64,000 nt of DNA from the NCBI RefSeq assembly GCF_964355755.1, contig NC_092670.1, forward strand, positions 28,323,795 to 28,387,794. The letters run 5' to 3'. Origin of the DNA: Antedon mediterranea. Its lineage: Eukaryota > Echinodermata > Crinoidea > Comatulida > Antedonidae. The position numbers were made by a program, and so were the translations under genes. Below are positions 30,597 to 44,385 of this stretch, piece by piece; positions within the stretch are counted from its first letter, which is position 1; every line of letters starts with the position of its first letter. The notes beneath the pieces are model-generated. The model saw only the letters and a list, made by a program, of their open reading frames with translations. It was not told where the DNA came from and did not search any database.

Positions 30597-33500
30597 ATAT
30601 CACAAAATGGTCTAAAATGTCTCCAAATGCGATTTGAAGCTTTTCTAAGCACTTTGGTGTTTTTATGGTAACGAGTTATTTCGAAAATCACAAAATGGTC
30701 TAAAACGTCTCCAAATGCGATTTGAAGCTATTCTGTACACTTTGCTGTTTTGTGTGAATAATTTTTGTCAAAATGCTCAAAATGGTCAAAAACGTTTTTA
30801 AATACTATATTAAGCTATTTTGTGCTCTTTGATGTTTTTGTGTGAAAAGTTTTATCGAAATGCTCAAAATGGTCTAAAACGGTTTCTAATGTGATTTTAA
30901 GCACTTTGATGTTTTTATGTTAACAACTTTTTTAGAAAATTACAAAATGGTGTAAAACGTCTCCAAATGCGATTTGAAGCTATTCTAAGCAATTTGGTGT
31001 TTTTATGTTAACAAGTTTTTTCGAAAATCACAAAATGGTCTAAAACGTCTCCAAATGCGATTTGAAGCTATTCTAAGCACTTTTGTGTTTTTATGTTAAC
31101 AAGTTTTTTCGAAAATCACAAAATGGTATAAAACGTCTCCAAATGCGATTTGAAGCTATTCTGTACACTTTACTGTTTTTTGTGAATAATTTTTGTCGAA
31201 ATGCTCAAAATGGTCAAAAACGTTTTTAAATACGATATTAAGCTATTTTGTGCTCTTTGATGTTTTTGTGTGAAAAGTTTTATCGAAATGCTCCAAATGT
31301 TCTAAAACGGTTTCTAATGTGATTTTAAGCACTTTGATGTTTTTATGTTAACGAATTTTTTCGAAAATCACAAAATGGTCTAAAATGTCTCCAAATGCGA
31401 TTTCAAGCTATTCTTAGCACTTTGGTGTTTTTATGTTAACAAGTTTTTTCGAAAATCACAAAATGGTCTAAAACGTCTCCAAATGCGATTTTAAGCTATT
31501 CTAAGCAATTTGGTGTTTTTATGTTAACAAGTTTTTTCGAAAATCACAAAATGGTCTAAAACGTCTCCAAATGCGATTTGAAGCTTTTCTAAGCTTACTT
31601 TGGTGTTTTTATGTTTAGGAGTTTTTTCGAAAATCACAAAATGGTCTAAAACGTCTCCAAATTCGATTTGAAGCTATTCTAAGCACTTTGGTGTTTTTAT
31701 GTTAACAACTTTTTTAGAAAATCACAAAATGGTCTAAAACGGTTTCTAATGTGATTTTAAGCACTTTGATGTTTTTATGTTAACAACTTTTTTAGAAAAT
31801 CACAAAATGGTCTAAAACGTCTCCAAATGCGATTTGAAGCAATTCTAAGCACTTTGGTGTTTTTATGGTAACGAGTTTTTTTGAATATCACAAAATGGTC
31901 TAAAATGTCTCCAAATGCGATTTGAAGCTTTTCTAAGCACTTTGGTGTTTTTATGTTTACAAGTTTTTTTCGAAAATCACAAAATGGTCTAAAACGGCTC
32001 CAAATGCGATTTGAAGCTATTCTAAGCACTTTGGTGTTTTTATGTTAACAAGTTTTTTCGAAAATCACAAAATGGTCTAAAACGTCTCCAAATGCGATTT
32101 GAAGCTATTCTGTACACTTTGCTGTTTTGTGTGAATAATTTTTTGTCGAAATGCTCAAAATGGTCAAAAACGTTTTTAAAAACGATATTAAGCTATTTTG
32201 TGCTCTTTGATGTTTTTGTGTGAAAAGTTTTATCGAAATGCTCAAAATGGTCTAAAACGGTTTCTAATGTGATTTTAAGCACTTTGATGTTTTTATGTTA
32301 ACGAGTTTTTTCGAAAATCACAAAATGGTCTAAAATGTCTCCAAATGCGATTTCAAGCTATTCTTAGCACTTTGGTGTTTTTATGTTTACAAGTTTTTTC
32401 GAAAATCACAAAATGGTCTAAAACGTCGCCAAATGCGATTTGAAGCACTTTGGTGTTTTTATGGTAATTTATTTCGAAAATCACAAAATTGTCTAAAACA
32501 TCTCCAAATGCGATTTTAAACTATTCTAAGCACTTTGGTGTTTTTATGTTAACAAGTTTTTTCGAAAATCACAAAATGGTCTAAAATGTCTCCAAATGTG
32601 ATTTGAAGCTTTTCTAAGCACTTTGGTGTTTTTATGTTTACAAGTTTTTTCGAAAATCACAAAATGGTCTAAAACGTCTCCAAATGCGATTTGAAGCTAT
32701 TCTAAGCACTTTTGTGTTTTTATGTTAACAAGTTTTTTCGAAAATCACAAAATGGTCGAAAATGTCACAAAATGCGATTTGAAGCTATTCTGTACACTTT
32801 GCTGTTTTGTGTGAATAATTTTTTTCGAAAATCACAAAATGGTCGAAAATGTCACAAAATGCGATTTTAAGCTATTCTAAGCACTTTGGTGTTTTTATGT
32901 TAACAAGTTTTTTCGAAAATCACAAAATGGTCTAAAACGTCTCCAAATGCGATTTGAAGCTATTCTGTACACTTTGCTGTTTTGTGAGAATAATTTTTGT
33001 CGAAATGCTCAAAATGGTCAAAAACGTTTTTAAATACGATATTAAGCTATTTTGTGCTCTTTGATGTTTTTGTGTGAAAAGTTTTATCGAAATGCTCAAA
33101 ATGGTCTAAAACGGTTTCTAATGTGATTTTAAGCACTTTGATGTTTTTATGTTAACAACTTTTTTAGAAAATTACAAAATGGTGTAAAACGTCTCCAAAT
33201 GCGATTTGAAGCAATTCTAAGCACTTTGGTGTTTGGCGTTTTTAACGAGTTTTTTTGAATATCACAAAATGGTCTAAAATGTCTCCAAATGCGATTTGAA
33301 GCTTTTCTAAGCACTTTGGTGTTTTTATGTTTACAAGTTTTTTCGAAAATCACAAAATGGTCTAAAACGGCTCCAAATGCGATTTGAAGCTATTTTAAGC
33401 ACTTTGCTGTTTTGTGTGAATAATTTTTGTCAAAATGCTCAAAATGGTCAAAAACGTTTTTAAATACTATATTAAGCTATTTTGTGCTCTTTGATGTTTT

Positions 33501-34120
33501 TGTGTGAAAAGTTTTATCGAAATGCTCAAAATGGTCTAAAACGGTTTCTAATGTGATTTTAAGCACTTTGATGTTTTTATGTTAAGAACTTTTTTAGAAA
33601 ATTACAAAATGGTGTAAAACGTCTCCAAATGCGATTTGAAGCTATTCTAAGCAATTTGGTGTTTTTATGTTAACAAGTTTTTTCGAAAATCACAAAATGG
33701 TCTAAAACGTCTCCAAATGCGATCTGAAGCTATTCTAAGCACTTTTGTGTTTTTATGTTAACAAGTTTTTTCGAAAATCACAAAATGGTCTAAAATGTCT
33801 CCAAATGCGATTTGAAGCTTTTCTAAGCACTTTGGTGTTTTTATGTTTACAAGTTTTTTTCGAAAATCACAAAATGGTCTAAAACGTCTCCAAATGCGAT
33901 TTGAAGCTATTCTGTACACTTTGCTGTTTTGTGTGAATAATTTTTGTCAAAATGCTCAAAATGGTCAAAAACATTTTTAAAAACTATATTAAGCTATTTT
34001 GTGTTCTTTGATGTTTTTGTGTGAAAAGTTTTTTCGAAATGCTCAAAATGGTCTAAAACGGTTTCTAATGTGATTTTAAGCACTTTGATGTTTTTATGTT
34101 AACAACTTTTTTAGAAAATT

Positions 34121-36910
34121 ACAAAATGGTCTAAAACGTCTCCAAATGCGATTTGAAGCTATTCTAAGCACTTTGGTGTTTTTATGGTAATTTATTTCGA
34201 AAATCACAAAATGGTCTAAAACATCTCCAAATGCGATTTTAAGCTATTCTAAGCACTTTGGTGTTTTTATGTTAACAAGTTTTTTCGAAAATCACAAAAA
34301 TAGTCTAAAACGTCTCCAAATGCGATTTGAAGCTATTCTAAGCACTTTGGTGTTTTTATGTTAACAAGTTTTTTCGAAAATCACAAAATGGTGTAAAACG
34401 TCTCCAAATGCGATTTGAAGCTATTGTAAGCACTTTGGTGTTTTTATGTTAACAAGTTTTTTTGAAAATCACAAAATGGTGTAAAACGTCTCCAAATGCG
34501 ATTTTAAGCTATTCTAAGCAATTTGGTGTTTTTATGTTAACAAGTTTTTTCGAAAATCACAAAATGGTCTAAAACGTCTCCAAATGCGATTTGAAGCTAT
34601 TCTGTACACTTTACTGTTTTTTCTGAATAATTTTTGTCGAAATGCTCAAAATGGTCAAAAACGTTTTCAAATACGATATTAAGCTATTTTGTGCTCTTTG
34701 ATGTTTTTGTGTGAAAAGTTTTATCGAAATGCTTAAAATGTTCTAAAACGGTTTCTAATGTGATTTTAAGCACTTTGATGTTTTTATGTTAACGAATTTT
34801 TTCGAAAATCACAAAATGGTCTAAAATGTCTCCAAATGCGATTTCAAGCTATTCTTAGCACTTTGGTGTTTTATGTTAACAAGTTTTTTCGAAAATCACA
34901 AAATGGTCTAAAACGTCTCCAAATGCGATTTGAAGCTTTTCTAAGCTTACTTTGGTGTTTTTATGTTTAGGAGTTTTTTCGAAAATCACAAAATGGTCTA
35001 AAACGTCTCCAAATTCGATTTGAAGCTATTCTAAGCACTTTGGTGTTTTTATGTTAACAACTTTTTTAGAAAATCACAAAATGGTCTAAAACGGTTTCTA
35101 ATGTGATTTTAAGCACTTTGATGTTTTTATGTTAACAACTTTTTTAGAAAATCACAAAATGGTCTAAAACGTCTCCAAATGCGATTTGAAGCAATTCTAA
35201 GCACTTTGGTGTTTTTATGGTAACGAGTTTTTTTGAATATCACAAAATGGTCTAAAATGTCTCCAAATGCGATTTGAAGCTTTTCTAAGCACTTTGGTGT
35301 TTTTATGTTTACAAGTTTTTTTCGAAAATCACAAAATGGTCTAAAACGGCTCCAAATGCGATTTGAAGCTATTCTAAGCACTTTGGTGTTTTTATGTTAA
35401 CAAGTTTTTTCGAAAATCACAAAATGGTCTAAAATGTCTCCAAATGCGATTTGAAGCTTTTCTAAGCACTTTGGTGTTTTTATGTTTACAAGTTTTTTCG
35501 AAAATCACAAAATGGTCTAAAACGTCTCCAAATGCGATTTGAAGCTATTCTAAGCACTTTGGTGTTTTTATGGTAATTTATTTCGAAAATCACAAAATGG
35601 TCTAAAACATCTCCAAATGCGATTTTAAGCTATTCTAAGCACTTTGGTGTTTTTATGTTAACAAGTTTTTTCGAAAATCACAAAAATAGTCTAAAACGTC
35701 TCCAAATGCGATTTGAAGCTATTCTAAGCACTTTGGTGTTTTTATGTTAACAAGTTTTTTCGAAAATCACAAAATGGTGTAAAACGTCTCCAAATGCGAT
35801 TTGAAGCTATTGTAAGCACTTTGGTGTTTTTATGTTAACAAGTTTTTTTGAAAATCACAAAATGGTGTAAAACGTCTCCAAATGCGATTTTAAGCTATTC
35901 TAAGCAATTTGGTGTTTTTATGTTAACAAGTTTTTTCGAAAATCACAAAATGGTCTAAAACGTCTCCAAATGCGATTTGAAGCTATTCTGTACACTTTAC
36001 TGTTTTTTCTGAATAATTTTTGTCGAAATGCTCAAAATGGTCAAAAACGTTTTCAAATACGATATTAAGCTATTTTGTGCTCTTTGATGTTTTTGTGTGA
36101 AAAGTTTTATCGAAATGCTTAAAATGTTCTAAAACGGTTTCTAATGTGATTTTAAGCACTTTGATGTTTTTATGTTAACGAATTTTTTCGAAAATCACAA
36201 AATGGTCTAAAATGTCTCCAAATGCGATTTCAAGCTATTCTTAGCACTTTGGTGTTTTATGTTAACAAGTTTTTTCGAAAATCACAAAATGGTCTAAAAC
36301 GTCTCCAAATGCGATTTGAAGCTTTTCTAAGCTTACTTTGGTGTTTTTATGTTTAGGAGTTTTTTCGAAAATCACAAAATGGTCTAAAACGTCTCCAAAT
36401 TCGATTTGAAGCTATTCTAAGCACTTTGGTGTTTTTATGTTAACAACTTTTTTAGAAAATCACAAAATGGTCTAAAACGGTTTCTAATGTGATTTTAAGC
36501 ACTTTGATGTTTTTATGTTAACAACTTTTTTAGAAAATCACAAAATGGTCTAAAACGTCTCCAAATGCGATTTGAAGCAATTCTAAGCACTTTGGTGTTT
36601 TTATGGTAACGAGTTTTTTTGAATATCACAAAATGGTCTAAAATGTCTCCAAATGCGATTTGAAGCTTTTCTAAGCACTTTGGTGTTTTTATGTTTACAA
36701 GTTTTTTTCGAAAATCACAAAATGGTCTAAAACGGCTCCAAATGCGATTTGAAGCTATTCTAAGCACTTTGGTGTTTTTATGTTAACAAGTTTTTTCGAA
36801 AATCACAAAATGGTCTAAAATGTCTCCAAATGCGATTTGAAGCTTTTCTAAGCACTTTGGTGTTTTTATGTTTACAAGTTTTTTCGAAAATCACAAAATG
36901 GTCTAAAACG
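34121..36910. repeat. 1,386-bp tandem step at macro-repeat junction
   Basis: The sequence of 4993-6396 occurs twice in a row here, at 34121-35524 and at 35507-36910, because the end of macro-copy 1 carries the same satellite segment that begins copy 2. The left member is continuous with a longer block (from about 33185) that matches 4057-6396 at an offset of 29,128 bp. This overlap marks where an out-of-register exchange between related satellite blocks would have joined the two copies. Confidence 0.8.
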
Positions 36911-39900
36911 GCTCCAAATGCGATTTGAAGCTATTTTAAGCACTTTGGTGTTTTTGTGTAACCAAGTTTTTTCGAAAATCACAAAAGGGTCTAAAATGTC
37001 TCAAAATGCGATTTGAAGCTATTCTGTACACTTTGATGTTTTTATGTTAACAAGTTTTTCGAAAGTCACAAAATGGTCTAAAACGTCTCCAAATGCGATT
37101 TGAAGCTATTCTAAGCACTTTGGTGTTTTTATGTTAACAAGTTTTTTCGAAAATCACAAAATGCTCTAAAACGTCTCCAAATGCGATTTGAAGCTATTCT
37201 GTACACTTTACTGTTTTTTGTGAATAATTTTTGTCGAAATGCTCAAAATGGTCAAAAACGTTTTTAAATACGATATTAAGCTATTTTGTGCTCTTTGATG
37301 TTTTTGTGTGAAAAGTTTTATCGAAATGCTCCAAATGTTCTAAAACGGTTTCTAATGTGATTTTAAGCACTTTGATGTTTTTATGTTAACGAATTTTTTC
37401 GAAAATCACAAAATGGTCTAAAATGTCTCCAAATGCGATTTCAAGCTATTCTTAGCACTTTGGTGTTTTTATGTTAACAAGTTTTTTCGAAAATCACAAA
37501 ATGGTCTAAAACGTCTCCAAATGCGATTTTAAGCTATTCTAAGCAATTTGGTGTTTTTATGTTAACAAGTTTTTTCGAAAATCACAAAATGGTCTAAAAC
37601 GTCTCCAAATGCGATTTGAAGCTTTTCTAAGCTTACTTTGGTGTTTTTATGTTTAGGAGTTTTTTCGAAAATCACAAAATGGTCTAAAACGTCTCCAAAT
37701 TCGATTTAAAGCTATTCTAAGCACTTTGGTGTTTTTATGTTAACAACTTTTTTAGAAAATCACAAAATGGTCTAAAACGGTTTCTAATGTGATTTTAAGC
37801 ACTTTGATGTTTTTATGTTAACAACTTTTTTAGAAAATCACAAAATGGTCTAAAACGTCTCCAAATGCGATTTGAAGCAATTCTAAGCACTTTGGTGTTT
37901 TTATGGTAACGAGTTTTTTTGAATATCACAAAATGGTCTAAAATGTCTCCAAATGCGATTTAAAGCTTTTCTAAGCACTTTGGTGTTTTTATGTTTACAA
38001 GTTTTTTTCGAAAATCACAAAATGGTCTAAAACGGCTCCAAATGCGATTTGAAGCTATTCTAAGCACTTTGGTGTTTTTATGTTAACAAGTTTTTTCGAA
38101 AATCACAAAATGGTCTAAAACGTCTCCAAATGCGATTTGAAGCTATTCTGTACACTTTGCTGTTTTGTGTGAATAATTTTTTGTCGAAATGCTCAAAATG
38201 GTCAAAAACGTTTTTAAAAACGATATTAAGCTATTTTGTGCTCTTTGATGTTTTTGTGTGAAAAGTTTTATCGAAATGCTCAAAATGATCTAAAACGGTT
38301 TCTAATGTGATTTTAAGCACTTTGATGTTTTTATGTTAACGAGTTTTTTCGAAAATCACAAAATGGTCTAAAATGTCTCCAAATGCGATTTCAAGCTATT
38401 CTTAGCACTTTGGTGTTTTTATGTTTACAAGTTTTTTCGAAAATCACAAAATGGTCTAAAACGTCGCCAAATGCGATTTGAAGCACTTTGGTGTTTTTAT
38501 GGTAATTTATTTCGAAAATCACAAAATTGTCTAAAACATCTCCAAATGCGATTTTAAACTATTCTAAGCACTTTGGTGTTTTTATGTTAACAAGTTTTTT
38601 CGAAAATCACAAAATGGTCTAAAATGTCTCCAAATGTGATTTGAAGCTTTTCTAAGCACTTTGGTGTTTTTATGTTTACAAGTTTTTTCGAAAATCACAA
38701 AATGGTCTAAAACGTCTCCAAATGCGATTTGAAGCTATTCTAAGCACTTTTGTGTTTTTATGTTAACAAGTTTTTTCGAAAATCACAAAATGGTCGAAAA
38801 TGTCACAAAATGCGATTTGAAGCTATTCTGTACACTTTGCTGTTTTGTGTGAATAATTTTTTTCGAAAATCACAAAATGGTCGAAAATGTCACAAAATGC
38901 GATTTTAAGCTATTCTAAGCACTTTGGTGTTTTTATGTTAACAAGTTTTTTCGAAAATCACAAAATGGTCTAAAACGTCTCCAAATGCGATTTGAAGCTA
39001 TTCTGTACACTTTGCTGTTTTGTGAGAATAATTTTTGTCGAAATGCTCAAAATGGTCAAAAACGTTTTTAAATACGATATTAAGCTATTTTGTGCTCTTT
39101 GATGTTTTTGTGTGAAAAGTTTTATCGAAATGCTCAAAATGGTCTAAAACGGTTTCTAATGTGATTTTAAGCACTTTGATGTTTTTATGTTAACAACTTT
39201 TTTAGAAAATTACAAAATGGTGTAAAACGTCTCCAAATGCGATTTGAAGCTATTCTAAGCAATTTGGTGTTTTTATGTTAACAAGTTTTTTCGAAAATCA
39301 CAAAATGGTCTAAAACGTCTCCAAATGCGATTTGAAGCTATTCTAAGCACTTTTGTGTTTTTATGTTAACAAGTTTTTTCGAAAATCACAAAATGGTCTA
39401 AAATGTCTCCAAATGCGATTTTAAGGTATTCTAAGCACTTTGGTGTTTTTATGTTAACAAGTTTTTTCGAAAATCACAAAATGGTCTAAAACGTCTACAA
39501 ATGCGATTTGAAGCTATTCTAAGCACTTTGGTGTTTTTATGTTAACAAGTTTTTTCGAAAATCACAAAATGGTATAAAACGTCTCCAAATGCGATTTGAA
39601 GATTTTCTAAGCACTTTGGTGTTTTTATGTTTACAAGTTTTTTCGAAAATCACAAAATGGTCTAAAACGTCTCCAAATGCGATTTGAAGCTATTCTGTAC
39701 ACTTTGCTGTTTTGTGTGAATAATTTTGTCAAAATGCTCAAAATGGTCAAAAACGTTTTTAAATACTATATTAAGCTATTTTGTGTTCTTTGATGTTTTT
39801 GTGTGAAAAGTTTTATCGAAATGCTCAAAATGGTCTAAAACGGTTTCTAATGAAATGATTTTAAGAACTTTGATGTTTTTATGTTAACAACTTTTTTAGA

Positions 39901-42900
39901 AAATCACAAAATGGTCTAAAACGTCTCCAAATGCGATTTGAAGCAATTCTAAGCACTTTGGTGTTTTTATGTTAACAAGTTTTTTCGAAAATCACAAAAT
40001 GGTATAAAACCTCTCCAAATGCGATTTTAAGGTATTCTAAGCACTTTGGTGTTTTTATGTTAACAAGTTTTTTCGAAAATCACAAAATGGTCTAAAACGT
40101 CTACAAATGCGATTTGAAGCTATTCTAAGCACTTTGGTGTTTTTATGTTAACAAGTTTTTTCGAAAATCACAAAATGGTCTAAAACGTCTCCAAATGCGA
40201 TTTGAAGCTATTCTGTACACTTTGCTGTTTTGTGTGAATAATTTTTGTCGAAATGCTCAAAATGGTCAAAAACGTTTTTAAAAACGATATTAAGCTATTT
40301 TGTGCTCTTTGATGTTTTTGTGTGAAAAGTTTTATCGAAATGCTCAAAATGGTCTAAAACGGTTTCTAATGTGATTTTAAGCACTTTGATGTTTTTATGT
40401 TAACGAGTTTTTTCGAAAATCACAAAATGGTCTAAAATGTCTCCAAATGCGATTTCAAGCTATTCTTAGCACTTTGGTGTTTTTATGTTAACAACTTTTT
40501 TAGAAAATTACAAAATGGTCTAAAACGTCTCCAAATGCGATTTGAAGCAATTCTAAGCACTTTGGTGTTTTTTATGTTAACAATTTTTTCGAAAATCACA
40601 AAATGGTCTAAAACGTCTCCAAAATGCGATTTGAAGCTATTCTAAGGACTTTGGTGTTTTTATGTTAACAAGTTTTTTCGAAAATCACAAAATGGTATAA
40701 AACGTCTCCAAATGCGATTTTAAGGTATTTTAAGCACTTTGATGTTTTTATGTTAACGAGTTTTTTCGAAAATCACAAAATGGTCTAAAACGTCTCCAAA
40801 TGCGATTTGAAGCTATTCTAAGCACTTTGGTGTTTTTATGTTAACAAGTTTTTTCGAAAATCACAAAATGGTATAAAACGTTTCCAAATGCGATTTTAAG
40901 CTATTCTAAGCACTTTTGTGTTTTTATGTTAACAAGTTTTTTCGAAAATCACAAAATGGTCTAAAATGTCTCAAAATGCGATTTGAAGCTATTCTGTACA
41001 CTTTGATGTTTTTATGTTAACAAGTTTTTCGAAAGTCACAAAATGGTCTAAAACGTCTCCAAATGCGATTTGAAGCTATTTTAAGCACTTTGGTGTTTTT
41101 GTGGAACCAAGTTTTTTCGAAAATCACAAAAGGGTCTATAATGTCTCAAAAAGCGATTTGAAGCTATTCTGTACACTTTGATGTTTTTATGTTAACAAGT
41201 TTTTTCGAAAATCACAAAATGGTCTAAAACGTCTCCAAATGCGATTTGAAGCTATTCTGTACACTTTGCTGTTTAGTGTGAATAATTTTTGTCAAAATGC
41301 TCAAAATGGTCAAAAACGTTTTTAAATACTATATTAAGCTATTTTGTGCTCTTTGATGTTTTTATGTTAACAAGTTTTTTCGAAAATCACAAAATGGTCT
41401 AAAACGTCTCTAAATGCGATTTGAAGCTATTCTAAGCACTTTGGTGTTTTTATGTTAACAAGTTTTTTCGAAAATCACAAAATGGTCTAAAACGTCTTCA
41501 AATGCGATTTGAAGCTATTCTGTACACTTTGATGTTTTGTGTGAAAAGGTTTTATCGAAATGCTCAAAATGGTCTAAAACGGTTTCTAATGTGATTTTAA
41601 GCACTTTGATGTTTTTATGTTAACAACTTTTTTAGAAAATCACAAAATGGTCTAAAACGTCTCCAAATGCGATTTGAAGCAATTATAAGCACTTTGGTGT
41701 TTTTATGGTAACGAGTTATTTCGAAAATCACAAAATGGTCTAAAACGTCTCCAAATGCGATTTTAAGAAATTCTAAGCACTTTGGTGTTTTTATGTTAAC
41801 AAGTTTTTTCGAAAATCACAAAATGGTCTAAAACGTCTCCAAATGCGATTTGAAGCTATTTTAAGCACTTTGGTGTTTTTGTGTAACCAAGTTTTTTCGA
41901 AAATCACAAAATGGTCTAAAACGTCTCCAAATTCGATTTGAAGCTATTCTGTACACTTTGCTGTTTTGTGTGAATAATTTTTGTCGAAATGCTCAAAATT
42001 GTCAAAAACGTTTTAAATACGATATTAAGCTATTTTGTGCTCTTTGATGTTTTTGTGTGAAAAGTTTTATCGAAATGCTCAAAATGGTCTAAAACGGTTT
42101 CTAATGTGATTTTAAGCACTTTGGTGTTTTTATGTTAACAAGTTTTTTCGAAAATCACAAAATGGTCTAAAACGTCTCCAAATGTGATTTGAAGCTATTC
42201 TAAACACTTTGGTGTTTTTATGTTAACAAGTTTTTTCGAAAATCACAAATTGGTCTAAAACGTCTCCAAATACGATTTGAAGCTATTTTAAGCACTTTGG
42301 TGTTTTTGTGTAACCAAATTTTTTCGAAAATCACAAAAGGGTCTAAAATGTCTCAAAATGCGATTTGAAGCTATTCTGTACACTTTGATGTTTTTATGTT
42401 AACAAGTTTTTTCGAAAGTCACAAAATTGTCTAAAACGTCTCCAAAATGCGATTTGAAGCTATTCTAAGCACTTTGGTGTTTTTATGTTAACAAGTTTTT
42501 TCGAAAATCACAAAATGGTATAAAACGTCTCCAAATGCGATTTTAAGGTATTTTAAGCACTTTGATGTTTTTATGTTAACGAGTTTTTTCGAAAATCACA
42601 AAATGGTCTAAAACGTCTCCAAATGCGATTTGAAGCAATTATAAGCACTTTGGTGTTTTTATGGTAACGAGTTATTTCGAAAATCACAAAATGGTCTAAA
42701 ATGTCTCCAAATGCGATTTCAAGCTATTCTTAGCACTTTGGTGTTTTTATGTTAACAAGTTTTTTCGAAAATCACAAAAGGGTCTAAAACGTCTCCAAAT
42801 GCGATTTGAAGCTATTCTAAGCAATTTGGTGTTTTTGTGTAACCAAGTTTTTTCGAAAATCACAAAAGGGTCTAAAATGTCTCAAAATGCGATTTGAAGC

Positions 42901-44385
42901 TATTCTGTACACTTTGATGTTTTTATGTTAACAAGTTTTTTCGAAAGTCACAAAATGGTCTAAAACGTCTCCAAATGCGATTTGAAGCTATTCTAAGCAC
43001 TTTGGTGTTTTTATGTTAAGAAGTTTTTTCGAAAATCACAAAATGGTGTAAAACGTCTCCAAATGCGATTTGAAGCTATTCTAAGCACTTTGGTGTTTTT
43101 ATGTTAACAAGTTTTTTCGAAAATCACAAAATGGTCTAAAACGTCTCCAAATGGGATTTGAAGCTATTTTAAGCACTTTGGTGTTTTTGTGGAACCAAAT
43201 TTTTTCGAAATTCACAAAAGGGTCTATAATGTCTCAAAAAGCGATTTGAAGCTATTCTGTACACTTTGATGTTTTTATGTTAACAAGTTTTTTCGAAAAT
43301 CACAAAATGCTCTAAAACGTCTCCAAATGCGATTTGAAGCTATTCTAAGCACTTTGGTGTTTTTATGTTAACAAGTTTTTTCGAAAATCACAAAATGGTA
43401 TAAAACGTCTCCAAATGCGATTTTAAGGTATTCTAAGCACTTTGGTGTTTTTATGTTAACAAGTTTTTTCGAAAATCACAAAATGGTCTAAAACGTCTCC
43501 AAATGCGATTTGAAGCTATTCTGTACACTTTGCTGTTTTGTGTGAATAATTTTTGTTAAAATGCTCAAAATGGTCAAAAACTTTTTTAAATACTATATTA
43601 AGCTATTTTGTGTTCTTTGATGTTTTTGTGTGAAAAGTTTTATCGAAATGCTCAAAATGGTCTAAAACGGTTTCTAATGTGATTTTAAGCACTTTGGTGT
43701 TTTTATGTTAACAAGTTTTTTTCAAAAATCACAAAATGGTCTAAAACGTCTACAAATGTGATTTGAAGCTATTCTAAACACTTTGGTGTTTTTATGTTAA
43801 CAAGTTTTTTCGAAAATCACAAATTGGTCTAAAACGTCTCCAAATGCGATTTGAAGCTATTTTAAGCACTTTGGTGTTTTTGTGTAACCAAGTTTTTTTC
43901 GAAAATCACAAAAGGGTCTAAAATGTCTCAAAATGCGATTTGAAGCTATTCTGTACACTTTGATGTTTTTATGTTAACACGTTTTTTCGAAAATCACAAA
44001 ATGGTCTAAAACGTCTCCAAATGCGATTTGAAGCTATTCTAAGCACTTTGGTGTTTTTATGGTAATTTATTTCGAAAATCACAAAATGGTCTAAAATGTC
44101 TCCAAATGCGATTTGAAGCTTTTCTAAGCACTTTGGTGTTTTTATGTTTACAAGTTTTTTCGAAAATCACAAAATGGTCTAAAACGGCTCCAAATGCGAT
44201 TTGAAGCTATTCTAAGCACTTTGGTGTTTTTATGGTAATTTATTTCGAAAATCACAAAATGGTCTAAAATGTCTCCAAATGCGATTTGAAGCTTTTCTAA
44301 GCACTTTGGTGTTTTTATGTTTACAAGTTTTTTCGAAAATCACAAAATGGTCTAAAACGGCTCCAAATACGATTTGAAGCTATTC

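Larger units (their letters stand above)
4993..35506. repeat. 30,514-bp macro-repeat, copy 1
   Basis: This unit contains satellite, the nested LTR/DNA transposons, the second LTR element and more satellite. It reappears from 35507 at a constant offset of 30,514 bp: for example, LTR starts at 19980 and 50494, element starts at 27233 and 57747, and satellite variant 5999 against 36513. Going left, register is lost at 4992/35506, where both sides are satellite but in different variants. By eye I found four differences over about 28.5 kb (10897/41411, 13068/43582, 22385/52899, 28579/59093), all substitutions. Confidence 0.93.
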
